64,000 nt of DNA from Flavobacteriaceae bacterium UBA3159 (GCA_002364535.1 DEYL01000047.1:13629-77628); one strand, 5' to 3'. Positions 1 through 9,785 are shown, counted from the stretch's first letter. A program made the numbers and translations. The notes: generated by a model not told the origin, from the letters alone.

Positions 1-673
1 AAACTTGCCAAAAACCGCGCCCTAAAGCTAATGTAATAGCAATGACCATTAACAAGGTGGGAATAGACCAAAAAACATTGATCAACCAAACAATACCTTT
101 ATCCAAATAGCCTCCAAAAAACCCGGCCAAGGCCCCCAGAATAACCCCTATCAACAACGAAATAAATACTGCAATAAAACCGATAGAAAGCGAAATCCGT
201 GACCCAATGATCAAGCGACTCAACAAGTCTCTGCCGTATTTATCTGTTCCCAATAAAAATTTTTTCTCCACTAAGTATTGTTTTCTAAAGCTTGATTCAG
301 AATGGAGAGTTTGGAGTTTTGATGCCTCTACAAACTCATAGTAATCCGATGGGGAACCATAGGGTTGAATCTCTATGCCATCGGTTTGGAATTTGTAATC
401 TTGTATTGGAATTTCAGCCCTGTTATTTACTTCACCTAAAAAAAAAGACTTCTGGTTGGAAAGGGAATTTTCGGTGGGAAGTATCAACATATCGACCTTA
501 AAACCGGGAGGGTTGGAATGAATAGACAAATGCATTTGATTGGCATTGGAAGTACTGTCAGGAGCAATTTGATAAGCAAAAGTTGCTACCACAATCAACA
601 GAAGTATATAGATGGTACTAAAAACTGCCCACAGGTCTTTCAGAAATTTTTTGTAGACTATGGTCCCCCTCAA
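1..673 (-). CDS. ABC transporter permease, OppC/DppC type (partial)
   Basis: Reading the minus strand gives about 224 residues of an inner-membrane permease of the dipeptide/oligopeptide ABC importer family; the 3' part lies outside the window. A transmembrane segment at about residues 10-30 is followed by a periplasmic insert of roughly 90 residues. Then comes the family hallmark GTDKYGRDLLSRLIIGSR, which leads into a second hydrophobic helix. The EAA loop that contacts the ATPase is not reached. I chose the TTG start at 671-673, 10 bases after the prc stop; an upstream ATT in the same frame is the alternative. The substrate cannot be told from this fragment. Same strand as prc, so possibly cotranscribed. 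Confidence 0.8.
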   Translation of the reverse strand, partial: MRGTIVYKKFLKDLWAVFSTIYILLLIVVATFAYQIAPDSTSNANQMHLSIHSNPPGFKVDMLILPTENSLSNQKSFFLGEVNNRAEIPIQDYKFQTDGIEIQPYGSPSDYYEFVEASKLQTLHSESSFRKQYLVEKKFLLGTDKYGRDLLSRLIIGSRISLSIGFIAVFISLLIGVILGALAGFFGGYLDKGIVWLINVFWSIPTLLMVIAITLALGRGFWQV

Positions 674-683
674 AACATCAATA

Positions 684-2798
684 TTACTTTTTTATCTGAG
701 CTACAGGAAAATTGTCAAGGTTGATGTTCAAATCTTCCAAAATGCTCACTGCTTCCGAGATATAAAAATCTTTTTGTAAGGTTTCAACCCATCTGTCCTT
801 TCTCTCTTTGACCACCACATCAGTGAGAACTCCCGAATCCGGCATCCACTGAAAGGTCAAATCTGATTTGTAATCTTTGAGTACACTAAATTTGTCGGAT
901 ATTTTTTTGTTGGTCTCCTGTTCTGTTAAGTAATCCTCATAGTTAAGGGTATAGACATAGTCATCCTGTTGAGCCTCTATCCTCCTGGCCTGTTGCTCCA
1001 TAAGCTGCATATAAGGATTGTCTTTTAATCTATTGGCACTCTGACTCAATGCATATTGATAGTTGGCTTGATTTCCCCATTGCTTGTAGGAAGCAGATTC
1101 AATACTGTCCCAAGTCAAAGGATTTTCTTGGTTTTTTTCACCAATATCAATATAAGAATATTGATTTTTTAGAATGATATCACTTCGCACACCTTCCAAT
1201 TGTGTAGAACCTCCGTTGATGCGGTAAAACTTATCGGTTGTAATTTTAACAGCCCCCAGATCGCCATGTGTTCCCCCCGAAATAATTCGATTCAAGTCAA
1301 TCACATTTTGTACGGTTCCTTTTCCAAAAGTTTGTTTACTCCCCAAAATGATAGCTCTTTTGTAATCTTGAAGTGCAGCCGCTAAAATTTCGGATGCCGA
1401 AGCCGAAAATTCATTGACCATTATGACCAATGAACCATCCCAAACAATGGAAGGGTCTTCATCTCGTAGAATCTCCTTGGCACCGCCAGTACTTTTTACC
1501 TGAACTACGGGACCTTGATCAATAAAAAATCCAGTTATATCAACAACGGTCTTTAGTGATCCTCCACCATTGTTCCTCAAGTCCATTATAATGCCGCTAA
1601 CATTTCTTTTTTTGAGGGCCTGTAATTCTTTTTTGACATCGCTGGCGGCATTTCTACTTTTTTGATCTTTGAAATCAATATAGAATTTAGGCAACTGAAT
1701 GAGGCCATAAATTTTTCTATTTTTTTGGATGATCGTTGATTTGGCATAGGACTCTTCCAACTCTACTACATCCCTGTTTATGACTACTTCCTCTATGATA
1801 CCGCTCACTTTTCTGACGGTCAAAAACACCTGAGTTCCCTTTGGACCTTTAATCAACTTAACCGCATCACTCAAACGCATGGGGCCAATTTCTACGGCAT
1901 CTTCGTCTTTTTGAGCCACCTTGAGAATGACATCACCAACCTCAAGCGCTTTAGCTTTCCAAACAGGGCCTCCAGCAATGACCTCTACGATTTCTACCAC
2001 CTGATCTTTCTTTTGCAATCGCGCACCAATACCCTCAAACTTTCCTGAAATATTTTGATCAAACTTCTCTTTATCGTCCGGAGCAAAATAGTTGCTATGG
2101 GGATCAAACTCAAGTGTTATGGAATTGACATAAATCGAAAACCAGTCCTTTCGTTCAACCTCATCGAAAATCTCAAAATAGTTTTCAATGTTTTCCTTTG
2201 TCTTTAATCTGGCTTCTTCCTCCAATACAATATTTGACTTTATATGGAAGGTGCTGTCCTTTTCTTTTTCAAAATCTTGCTGTTCTAACAAATCTGAGTA
2301 ATATTCTAAAGTAGAAAGTTTAAACCTTTTTCGCCAAAGTTCTTTAAGACCGTTTAAGGTTCTGGCATAGGGAATCTCCTCAAAATTGAGATCAATAGAA
2401 TCCTTGACACTAAAATCAAAAGGATCAACTAACAAATCCCCATAAAATTCTTTTACCTGTCCCATACGCGCAATCAAGCGGTCGTATGTCAAATTGAAAA
2501 ACGAAACATCAGCCACTCTGATTTGATCATCAATTTCGTCTTTATACCTTTCGAAATTATTGATGTCGGATTGAAGGAAAAATCGGTGTTGTCCATCAAT
2601 GCCCTGAATGAAGTTGTTAAAAACTTGCTCTGAAAAAGTATCATCAATGTCTTTGGGATCATAATGACCTCTTTGCATTACATAAGTAATGACCTCGATT
2701 AGTAATTTATCTTTATCCGGATTGTCTAAATACCCAGAAGAACTTACAAATAGAATGAGCGCAAATATACCTACGACAAATGTTCCAACAAGCCTCAT
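684..2798 (-). CDS. prc: Tail-specific C-terminal processing protease (Prc/Tsp, S41)
   Basis: A 704-residue periplasmic protease that degrades or trims proteins from their C-termini. An N-terminal hydrophobic segment (about residues 3-20) is a signal peptide or anchor. A helical N-terminal domain follows, then a PDZ domain (about 235-330, with GKFEGIGARL and AGGPVWKA) and the S41 catalytic core. The Ser-Lys dyad is visible: SASASEI around residue 465 and TFGKGTVQ about 25 residues later, as in E. coli Tsp. The long C-terminal region is typical of the large Prc subgroup. Divergently transcribed from surE across a 130-base gap. Full length, ATG start. Confidence 0.95.
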   Translation of the reverse strand: MRLVGTFVVGIFALILFVSSSGYLDNPDKDKLLIEVITYVMQRGHYDPKDIDDTFSEQVFNNFIQGIDGQHRFFLQSDINNFERYKDEIDDQIRVADVSFFNLTYDRLIARMGQVKEFYGDLLVDPFDFSVKDSIDLNFEEIPYARTLNGLKELWRKRFKLSTLEYYSDLLEQQDFEKEKDSTFHIKSNIVLEEEARLKTKENIENYFEIFDEVERKDWFSIYVNSITLEFDPHSNYFAPDDKEKFDQNISGKFEGIGARLQKKDQVVEIVEVIAGGPVWKAKALEVGDVILKVAQKDEDAVEIGPMRLSDAVKLIKGPKGTQVFLTVRKVSGIIEEVVINRDVVELEESYAKSTIIQKNRKIYGLIQLPKFYIDFKDQKSRNAASDVKKELQALKKRNVSGIIMDLRNNGGGSLKTVVDITGFFIDQGPVVQVKSTGGAKEILRDEDPSIVWDGSLVIMVNEFSASASEILAAALQDYKRAIILGSKQTFGKGTVQNVIDLNRIISGGTHGDLGAVKITTDKFYRINGGSTQLEGVRSDIILKNQYSYIDIGEKNQENPLTWDSIESASYKQWGNQANYQYALSQSANRLKDNPYMQLMEQQARRIEAQQDDYVYTLNYEDYLTEQETNKKISDKFSVLKDYKSDLTFQWMPDSGVLTDVVVKERKDRWVETLQKDFYISEAVSILEDLNINLDNFPVAQIKK

Positions 2799-2928
2799 AA
2801 AAATTGTATTAAAAGGTAAATTTAACTAAAAACCCCTTATTAAGCCCAAACCCTAAAAAACTTTTTGTTGGTGCTAAATTAACATTGAGGGGTTAATATT
2901 TTTTAAATTTACAAACTATTAAAAATTC

Positions 2929-3705
2929 ATGGAGAAAAAACCCCTCATACTCGTAACTAATGACGATGGAATTACAGCTCCAGGTATAAGAAAATTGATT
3001 GAAGTAATGAACGAGATTGGGGAGGTCATTGTAGTCGCTCCCGACAGTCCACAATCAGCGATGGGTCATGCCATTACCATTAACTCCCCACTACATTGTA
3101 CAAAAATCGATGTCAAAGAAGGTACTCACTCAGAATACAGTTGTTCGGGAACACCCTCAGACTGTGTAAAACTGGCGGTCAATGAAATATTAGACCGAAA
3201 ACCCGACCTTTGTGTTTCTGGAATCAATCACGGATCCAATTCCTCCATCAATGTAATTTACTCCGGAACCATGAGCGCAGCCGTCGAGGCCGGGATTAAG
3301 GGAATACAAGCCATTGGGTTCTCATTGTTGGATTATCGCTGGGGTGCCGATTTTGATGCCATCAGAAACTACGTTAAGAAAATCACAGTGAGTGCTTTGG
3401 AAAATAAAATCCCCTCCAATGTTGTTTTAAATGTTAACTTCCCGAAACTATCCGAGAAAAATATAAAAGGCATCAAAATTTGTCGACAGGCCAAGGCCTA
3501 TTGGGTAGAGGAATTTGACAAAAGAACCAACCCCATGGGACTGGATTATTACTGGCTGACAGGTAAATTCGTCAATGAAGACAAGGGAGAAGATACCGAC
3601 GAATGGGCACTGAGTCAAGGCTATATCTCGGTAGTCCCAACAGAATTTGACCTTACGGCTCATCACGCCATACAACGATTAAATACATGGAATTTTGAAA
3701 AATAA
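2929..3705 (+). CDS. surE: 5'/3'-nucleotidase SurE
   Basis: A 258-residue metal-dependent cytoplasmic nucleotidase that removes phosphate from nucleoside monophosphates. The N-terminus carries the metal-binding LVTNDDGI motif (Asp12, Asp13), followed by the family motifs APDSPQSAMGHAIT, CSGTPSDCV and VSGINHGSN. Length is normal for SurE. It starts a plus-strand run whose genes overlap or nearly touch: its stop overlaps the next small gene by 11 bases. The surE, small membrane protein, lpxB order is a familiar arrangement in flavobacteria. Confidence 0.96.
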   Translation: MEKKPLILVTNDDGITAPGIRKLIEVMNEIGEVIVVAPDSPQSAMGHAITINSPLHCTKIDVKEGTHSEYSCSGTPSDCVKLAVNEILDRKPDLCVSGINHGSNSSINVIYSGTMSAAVEAGIKGIQAIGFSLLDYRWGADFDAIRNYVKKITVSALENKIPSNVVLNVNFPKLSEKNIKGIKICRQAKAYWVEEFDKRTNPMGLDYYWLTGKFVNEDKGEDTDEWALSQGYISVVPTEFDLTAHHAIQRLNTWNFEK

Positions 3706-3976
3706 AGAACTTTATCAGGGAATAATTGCAAGTTTTTTTGCCAGTTCAAGTGCGATGATTTTTATCCTACTCTATTTTTCAGAGGGCCCCATTGAAGAGG
3801 CCATTTACTCTTTGTTCAAACAGAAAAAGCTAGGGGGACTCATCAGTATGGGTGCGCTAATTAATTTGCCATTATTCTTTTTGGGGATGCAAAAGAGAAA
3901 AACAAATTTTGCCAAGGGTGTAATGATTACCTCCATTGTTATCGTCCTTATGGTAGCGACGCTTAAAATCATATAA
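3695..3976 (+). CDS. Small membrane protein between surE and lpxB
   Basis: A 93-residue protein with three predicted transmembrane helices: about residues 8-28, 46-64 and 74-92. A charged loop holds FKQKK. The start is TTG, overlapping the end of surE by 11 bases, and the stop lies 1 base before the lpxB start, so the three are almost certainly translationally coupled. I do not recognise a characterised family; small proteins in this slot recur in Flavobacteriaceae. A link to lipid A synthesis is only suggested by position. Confidence 0.75.
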   Translation: MKNKELYQGIIASFFASSSAMIFILLYFSEGPIEEAIYSLFKQKKLGGLISMGALINLPLFFLGMQKRKTNFAKGVMITSIVIVLMVATLKII

Positions 3977-3977
3977 A

Positions 3978-5123
3978 TTGAAATATTACATCATTGCCGG
4001 CGAAGCTTCCGGTGATCTTCACGGATCAAAATTGATGGAGGCTTTGAAAGAGAAAGATGACAAGGCCCAAATTCGCTTCTGGGGAGGGGACTTGATGCAA
4101 CAAGCTGGTGGTGTGTTGGTGAAGCATTACAAAATACTAGCTTTTATGGGTTTTTGGGAGGTCATCACCCATTTGGGAACTATTTTAAAAAATATCAAAT
4201 TTTGTAAAAAAGACATCTCCCAATTTCAACCAGACGTCATCATTTATATCGACTATCCCGGGTTCAACCTCAGAATCGCAAAATGGGCCAAACAACAAGG
4301 ATTTAAAAATCACTTTTACATCAGCCCACAAGTTTGGGCTTGGAAAGAAAATAGAGTCCATCAGATGAAAAAAGATCTAGATGCACTCTACGTGATTCTT
4401 CCTTTTGAAAAAGATTTTTTTGAAAATAAACACCAATTCAAAGTGGAGTTTGTGGGACACCCCATACTGGACACCCTATCCAAAAGAAAAAAATCAAAGG
4501 ACTTTATCAAACATAATGAATTGTCAGATAAAACCAATCTCATAGCAGTATTGCCAGGGAGCAGAAAGCAAGAGATTAAAAAAATGTTACCCATTTTTTT
4601 AAAGGTGTCTGCCCTATTTCCTCAACATGAATTTGTCCTCGCTGGAGCTCCAGGCATCGACCTTGAGTGGTATCAAGAATTCTTTGGCGAGGAAAAGATC
4701 AAAATTGTCAAAAACAAAACCCACGAACTACTTTTACATGCCAAGGCCGCATTGGTTTCTAGTGGAACGGCTACATTAGAAACGGCCCTGCTCAATGTCC
4801 CACAAGTGGTTTGCTACCGCAGTAGTTTTTTGACCTATCAAATTGCTAAATGGATCGTTAAATTAAAATACATCTCTCTGGTCAACCTTATTTTGGATCG
4901 CGAAGTTGTTAAAGAACTCATTCAAAAGGAATTCAATGTAAGGGAAGTAGCCCAGCACTTGGAATACGCGCTTTCCGAAATGGGGCAGAAAAAACTCAAG
5001 CAGGACTACGAAGAACTGCGAACCATTCTCGGTGCAGGAGGTGCCAGTAAAAAAACAGCACAACACATCATCAACGCATTGTTTTATTTGAACAATGGGA
5101 AAACTCAAAAATTAATCAATTGA
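3978..5123 (+). CDS. lpxB: Lipid-A-disaccharide synthase
   Basis: A 381-residue GT19 glycosyltransferase that joins UDP-diacylglucosamine and lipid X to form the lipid A disaccharide at the inner membrane. Diagnostic motifs are the N-terminal YYIIAGEASGDLHGSKLM, YIDYPGFNLR, ISPQVWAWKENRV, LPGSRKQEI and the sugar-nucleotide site SSGTATLETAL. Length is normal for LpxB. It starts with TTG, 1 base after the preceding small gene. Its stop TGA overlaps a TTG (TTGA at 5120-5123) that opens the decayed comEC gene downstream. Confidence 0.96.
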   Translation: MKYYIIAGEASGDLHGSKLMEALKEKDDKAQIRFWGGDLMQQAGGVLVKHYKILAFMGFWEVITHLGTILKNIKFCKKDISQFQPDVIIYIDYPGFNLRIAKWAKQQGFKNHFYISPQVWAWKENRVHQMKKDLDALYVILPFEKDFFENKHQFKVEFVGHPILDTLSKRKKSKDFIKHNELSDKTNLIAVLPGSRKQEIKKMLPIFLKVSALFPQHEFVLAGAPGIDLEWYQEFFGEEKIKIVKNKTHELLLHAKAALVSSGTATLETALLNVPQVVCYRSSFLTYQIAKWIVKLKYISLVNLILDREVVKELIQKEFNVREVAQHLEYALSEMGQKKLKQDYEELRTILGAGGASKKTAQHIINALFYLNNGKTQKLIN

Positions 5124-5546
5124 GGTTGCTGTATAAACACAACTAAATATTATCGCTCACCACTAACCTATAAAACTGACGCTCTACAGTCCGGAAAAAA
5201 TTACTGAGAAAGATCAATTTTTGATTGATTTCAAAAATGAATATCCCATAGACACCCTACAAATCGAAGCTTTCAAAAATACTTTTATCACAAAAGAATT
5301 ACGCCTGTTGATTTTGGACGAAAAGGCCATTTACAACATCACCCATTTTGAGCCATCACATCTTTTGATATCTAATGACCCCGTGGCCAATCTGGATCGT
5401 GTATTGGCTCAGATTCATCCCAAAATGGTGTTTGCTGAAGGCAGTGACCCGCCTTGGAGTGTTTCACGATGGAAAAAAGTTGTCAGAAAAGCAAGGTTCC
5501 GTTTGTGAGCCTCAGAGAATATGGAGCCTACCCGATCAACCTCTAA
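5120..5546 (+). pseudogene. comEC/rec2 remnant (internal deletion plus frameshift)
   Basis: A TTG overlapping the lpxB stop opens MRLLYKHN and hits a stop, as expected for the start of a translationally coupled gene. From 5167 an open frame without its own plausible start reads into a segment resembling the C-terminus of bacterial ComEC DNA-uptake channels: LLILDEKAIYNI, then PKMVFAEGSDP and SRWKK. At the six-A run near 5472-5477 this frame drifts to a stop at 5508. Adding one A restores WKKSCQKSKVPF and a C-terminal REYGAYPINL ending at 5546. Only about 120 of the usual 600-700 residues remain, so the competence channel is lost, barring assembly error. It overlaps the convergent thioredoxin gene by 11 bases. 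Confidence 0.65.
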
Positions 5547-6078
5547 ACTTAGGTCTAAAGTTCTTGCGATACTTTTCAAAATCATCAGGCTTACTAAAAA
5601 TCATATAATCCCCTTGCTTGATCATTTTGAGATAAAGTTCGATCTGTTGCGGATTTTGATAGCCTACCAATGGGGTTATCAAATCACCCGTTTCACTGAC
5701 AAAAATGACCGTTGGATAACCTGTGACTCCAAGGAATTGAGTGAACTGATGGGTTGCGTTTCTTCCTCTTCTATTAGAGTCGTAATTGGGATTGGTAAAA
5801 GTATTCCCAAAGTAACTGATGGTTTCTTCCCCCTCGGCGTTGAATTTCACGGCGTAAAAATGTTTGGAGATATAAGCCGCTACATCCCGATTTTGAAAGG
5901 TTTTTTTATCCATCAATTTACAAGGCCCACACCAATCAGTATAAACATCGATAATGATTTTTTTGGGATTATTTCTCTGTGCCTCAATGGCCTCACCAAA
6001 AGTCATCCACTCAATGGCTTGGGCATGAACCCAAAAACCACTTAGGCAAAAAACAACAAATAAATATCTAATATTCAT
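5536..6078 (-). CDS. Periplasmic thioredoxin-fold protein (WCGPC)
   Basis: About 180 residues with an N-terminal signal peptide (NIRYLFVVFCLSGFWVHAQA), then a thioredoxin fold. The active site YTDWCGPCKLM sits near residues 48-56, and the cis-proline region is TGYPTVIF. It probably reduces or isomerises disulfides in the periplasm; cofactor partners are not visible. I prefer the ATG at 6078; a TTG three codons upstream (6087) overlaps the stop of the peptide transporter gene, so the two are likely cotranscribed. The C-terminal 11 bases overlap the convergent comEC remnant. Confidence 0.88.
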   Translation of the reverse strand: MNIRYLFVVFCLSGFWVHAQAIEWMTFGEAIEAQRNNPKKIIIDVYTDWCGPCKLMDKKTFQNRDVAAYISKHFYAVKFNAEGEETISYFGNTFTNPNYDSNRRGRNATHQFTQFLGVTGYPTVIFVSETGDLITPLVGYQNPQQIELYLKMIKQGDYMIFSKPDDFEKYRKNFRPKFRG

Positions 6079-6083
6079 GGTAA

Positions 6084-7439
6084 TCAAACAGTTTTTTCAC
6101 TTAAATCCTCTGCCCCATGCGAAAGGCGTTTTAGAGGTTTTAGAATAGCAATGACCAAAAGACCAAACAATGTACAGAAGACAAAGATTCCTGTAAAAGT
6201 TGCCTTTTCTCCATTATCTCCAGCATTCTCCCCTATATTGGCTGCCAGCTTATTTCCCAAACCTGAAGCAGCAAAATACAAACCCATCATCAAGGCAGCA
6301 TATTTTTCAGGAGCCAACTTAGTAATGTAAGACAAAGATACGGGAGAAGCGCACAACTCGCCCACCGTATGAAACAAATAGGCCAACACCAACCAATGCA
6401 TTGATGAATAACCCATAAACTCATATTCTGAAGCGGCAAAACGCATGAATAAAAATCCAAATCCCATAATCATAATACCCACGGCTATCTTAAAAATGGC
6501 AGAAGCTTCCTTTCCTTTGGATTTGATCCGCATCCATATTCCCCCTACAAATACCGCAAGGGTGATAATAAAAAAGGCATTGAGCGCCTGAAACCAAGAG
6601 GCAGGAATTTCAAAGCCCATCAGCATCCGATCCGTCTTCTGCTTGGCATATAAATTCATCAGTCCGCCGGCCTGTTCAAAGGCCCCCCAAAAAATGATAA
6701 TCATCATAAATGAGATCAACAGCACCTTGACCCTGTCTTTTTCTATAGGGGTTAATTTTTTTTGTTGCAATTCCTTTTTTTCCTTCGTCGAGCGTTTTTT
6801 CAATTCCCCAACCCCAACGAGATATTTTTGACCGAAAAAATAGGTGATTTGACCGATCAACATCCCCACAGCAGCAAGTCCAAAGCCATAGTGCCAATTG
6901 TAAGTTTCTCCAACCCAGCCACAAAATAGCGGAGCCAAAAATGCACCCAAATTGATGCCCATATAAAAAATATAAAATCCGAGGTCTCTTCTTTCATCTC
7001 CTTTGGAGTATAGTCCCCCTACCATACTGGAAATATTGGGTTTGAGCCCTCCTACTCCCATAACGATGAATGCACAGCCGATGTAGAAGCTCAACTCACT
7101 GTCGAAAGCCAAAATTCCATGACCCAAGCAAAGCAAAATACCCCCCAGCATGACCATCTTTTTTTGACCCAATAAATTATCTGCAATCCATCCTCCCGGG
7201 ATGGCGGCTAAGTAGACCAACATGGTGTACCAACCATAGAGCCATAAAGCCTCTTCATTCGTCCATCCAAAACCGGGATTCTGACTTGTGGTCTCCGCCA
7301 CCAAAAAAATGGTAAACAAGGCCCGCATCCCATAATAGGAAAAGCGTTCCCATAATTCGGTAAAAAACAAAACAAATAATCCGGCAGGGTGACCCCAAAA
7401 GGTTTTTTCACCGGGTACATTCAGATAAGATTCAGCCAT
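6084..7439 (-). CDS. Proton-coupled oligopeptide transporter (POT/PTR2 MFS)
   Basis: A 451-residue inner-membrane protein of the proton-dependent di/tripeptide transporter family. The POT signature is clear at the N-terminus: FFTELWERFSYYGMRALF holds the ExxERFxYY motif that couples protons to peptide uptake. GGWIADNLLGQKK and FYIFYMGINLGAFLAPLFCG are the other conserved family segments. About 12 hydrophobic helices are visible. A positively charged cytoplasmic loop (KKRSTKEKKELQQKK) divides the two bundles. Start is ATG. Upstream lies a 127-base gap to the divergent mvaA gene. Confidence 0.93.
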   Translation of the reverse strand: MAESYLNVPGEKTFWGHPAGLFVLFFTELWERFSYYGMRALFTIFLVAETTSQNPGFGWTNEEALWLYGWYTMLVYLAAIPGGWIADNLLGQKKMVMLGGILLCLGHGILAFDSELSFYIGCAFIVMGVGGLKPNISSMVGGLYSKGDERRDLGFYIFYMGINLGAFLAPLFCGWVGETYNWHYGFGLAAVGMLIGQITYFFGQKYLVGVGELKKRSTKEKKELQQKKLTPIEKDRVKVLLISFMMIIIFWGAFEQAGGLMNLYAKQKTDRMLMGFEIPASWFQALNAFFIITLAVFVGGIWMRIKSKGKEASAIFKIAVGIMIMGFGFLFMRFAASEYEFMGYSSMHWLVLAYLFHTVGELCASPVSLSYITKLAPEKYAALMMGLYFAASGLGNKLAANIGENAGDNGEKATFTGIFVFCTLFGLLVIAILKPLKRLSHGAEDLSEKTV

Positions 7440-7566
7440 AAATCAATAAAGATTTTAGTTTTAAAGTTACTCATTTTATAGGAGAGTGAAATTTTGGAAC
7501 CTACTCAACCCCCAGAATTAAAAAAAATAGAATGATGTATCTTTAGGCATTCCTGAAAAGATCAAT

Positions 7567-8880
7567 ATGTCAAAGAAAGTCGAGGGTTTTTCCAAACTAT
7601 CCAAAGCAGAAAAAATAAATTGGATCACCCAAATGCATTTTGAGGATAGCCAAAAAGCCAATGAGATTCTTTCTACCTACAATCACAGCGATGAGAAGGT
7701 TCAAAAACGTCACGACGAGTTCATTGAAAACCCCATTGCCAACTATTACCTTCCTTTGGGCGTAGCCCCCAACTTTGTAATCAACGGTGAGGAATACACC
7801 CTCCCTATGGCCATAGAAGAGAGTTCTGTAATAGCTGCCGCATGCAATTCCGCAAAATTTTGGGCCTCCAGAGGAGGGTTCAAAACTCAAATTCTGGGAA
7901 CCCAAAAAATAGGACAAATTCACTTTTTATTTGATGGAAAAGCGACGCAACTGCAATCTTTTTTTGAAGAGAAAAAACAAATACTCATTGACAGTACCTC
8001 CCCACTAACGGCCAACATGCGTCAGCGGGGTGGAGGAATTCTCGATATCCAACTCAAAGACAAATCGAATTTAATAGAAGACTACTATCAATTGCACCTC
8101 ACTTTTGACACGGTAGACTCCATGGGTGCTAATTTCATCAATTCCTGCCTCGAACAGATCGCCAAAACATTACAATCACTGGCATCAGATCACAAAGCGT
8201 TTTTGAATGATCAAAACACTTTAGAGGTCATTATGAGCATCCTTTCCAATTATGTTCCCCAATGCTTGGTGCAAGCAGAGGTGCGATGTGCTGTAGGAAC
8301 ACTCGAAGATTCGGCCGGAATGTCGGGTATGCAATTTGCCCAAAAATTTATCCAAGCCCTAAAAATTGCTCAAAAAGAACCTTATCGGGCTGTGACCCAC
8401 AACAAAGGAATTATGAACGGTATTGATGCTGTGGTCATTGCTACCGGAAATGACTTCAGAGCAGTAGAAGCAGGTGTACATGCCTATGCTGCTCGGGAGG
8501 GTGTTTACTCCAGTCTGAGCCATGCTTTTTTGGAAGGTGATGAATTTGTTTTCCAACTCAAATTACCTCTGTCTCTTGGAACTGTGGGAGGGCTTACCCA
8601 ATTGCACCCCATGGTGAAATGGTCCATGGAGTTGTTGGGCAACCCCAATGCCAAAAATCTGATGGAAATTGTCGCTGTAGCCGGTTTGGCACAAAACTTC
8701 GCTGCCGTTAGATCTTTGATCACCTCAGGAATCCAAAAAGGCCATATGAAAATGCACTTGCTCAACATTCTCAATCAACACCAAGCCTCGGCCGATCAAA
8801 AAGAAAAAGCCTTAGAATTTTTCAAAACACATACAGTCACTTTTAGTGCAGTAACCGATTTTTTAAAATCCAATCCCTGA
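7567..8880 (+). CDS. mvaA: Hydroxymethylglutaryl-CoA reductase, class II
   Basis: A 437-residue cytoplasmic HMG-CoA reductase interconverting HMG-CoA and mevalonate. The class II motifs are present: ENPIANYYLPLGVAPNF, the catalytic region NKGIMNGIDAVVIATGND (Lys and Asp), the substrate loop LPLSLGTVGGLTQLHP, and a late His in GIQKGHMKMHL. In Bacteroidota this enzyme feeds isoprenoid synthesis through mevalonate rather than the MEP route. It is followed after 5 bases by a GHMP kinase, supporting a mevalonate operon. ATG start. Confidence 0.94.
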   Translation: MSKKVEGFSKLSKAEKINWITQMHFEDSQKANEILSTYNHSDEKVQKRHDEFIENPIANYYLPLGVAPNFVINGEEYTLPMAIEESSVIAAACNSAKFWASRGGFKTQILGTQKIGQIHFLFDGKATQLQSFFEEKKQILIDSTSPLTANMRQRGGGILDIQLKDKSNLIEDYYQLHLTFDTVDSMGANFINSCLEQIAKTLQSLASDHKAFLNDQNTLEVIMSILSNYVPQCLVQAEVRCAVGTLEDSAGMSGMQFAQKFIQALKIAQKEPYRAVTHNKGIMNGIDAVVIATGNDFRAVEAGVHAYAAREGVYSSLSHAFLEGDEFVFQLKLPLSLGTVGGLTQLHPMVKWSMELLGNPNAKNLMEIVAVAGLAQNFAAVRSLITSGIQKGHMKMHLLNILNQHQASADQKEKALEFFKTHTVTFSAVTDFLKSNP

Positions 8881-8885
8881 TCCCC

Positions 8886-9785
8886 ATGACCAAATACTAC
8901 AGCCACGGAAAACTCTTACTCACAGGAGAATACATGGTTTTGAGAGGTGCTGAAGCATTGGCCATACCTTCCAAAATGGGGCAGTTATTGGAGTTTGAAT
9001 CCAATGATTCAAAAACCCTTAAATGGGAAAGTTGGGATCACAAAAATCAGCTGTGGTTCAGCGCTTCTTTGGATATATTGAATTTTAGCATTTCGGATAC
9101 CAGCGATGCCGATATTGCCTCAAGGTTGGTACAAATCTTTAAAGCCGTGCGGGCTCAAAACAAGGATTTTTTAAAGGAAACCGGAGGAAGAGTGAAAACC
9201 CATTTGGAATTTGACCGCCATTGGGGATTGGGTACCTCCTCAACATTGATTTCCAACTTGGCCCAGTGGTCTCAAACCAATCCCTATACCCTTCTCCAAA
9301 ACAGCTTTGGGGGCAGTGGTTATGACATTGCCTGTGCGACCGCCAAAAGTCCACTGATCTACCGAAAAGACCCATCAGACCCCCATATTGAAACATGTGA
9401 ATTTGATCCCCCTTTCAAATCCAACTTATACTTTGTCTATCTCAACCAAAAGAAAAACAGCAGGGAGGCCGTTGCGCAGTTTAAAAAACAAAACATCAGT
9501 GAAGAACAAATTGCTTATACCTCAAGGTTGACAAGGGCAATAATCAAGGCCAATACATTGGGTGAGTTTGAACAAATACTCAACGAACACGAAAGTTTTA
9601 TCGCAAAAATTTTAGGGGTACTTCCTGTCAAGGAAAAACAATTTCCCGATTTTCGGGGAGCGATCAAAAGTCTGGGAGCATGGGGTGGAGACTTTATTTT
9701 GGCCACAGGAGACAAGCAAACATCGAAATACTTCAAAAAAAAAGGTTTTGATGTTGTGATCAATTATAAAGAAATGCTAAGCTAG
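8886..9785 (+). CDS. GYDIA-type GHMP kinase (mevalonate pathway)
   Basis: A 299-residue GHMP-fold kinase. It starts with the family N-terminal GKLLLTGEYMVLRGAEALAIP, has the ATP-binding glycine/serine loop HWGLGTSSTLISNL, and carries the GSGYDIACA motif that names this flavobacterial group. Adjacent to mvaA with a 5-base gap, it most likely phosphorylates mevalonate or a phosphomevalonate; which step is not decidable from sequence alone. The 3' end overlaps the convergent ppiD gene by 4 bases. Confidence 0.88.
   Translation: MTKYYSHGKLLLTGEYMVLRGAEALAIPSKMGQLLEFESNDSKTLKWESWDHKNQLWFSASLDILNFSISDTSDADIASRLVQIFKAVRAQNKDFLKETGGRVKTHLEFDRHWGLGTSSTLISNLAQWSQTNPYTLLQNSFGGSGYDIACATAKSPLIYRKDPSDPHIETCEFDPPFKSNLYFVYLNQKKNSREAVAQFKKQNISEEQIAYTSRLTRAIIKANTLGEFEQILNEHESFIAKILGVLPVKEKQFPDFRGAIKSLGAWGGDFILATGDKQTSKYFKKKGFDVVINYKEMLS

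Noticed and set aside
5521..6045. 174-codon plus-strand frame
   Set aside because: Antisense of the thioredoxin gene, whose WCGPC site and signal peptide are clear.
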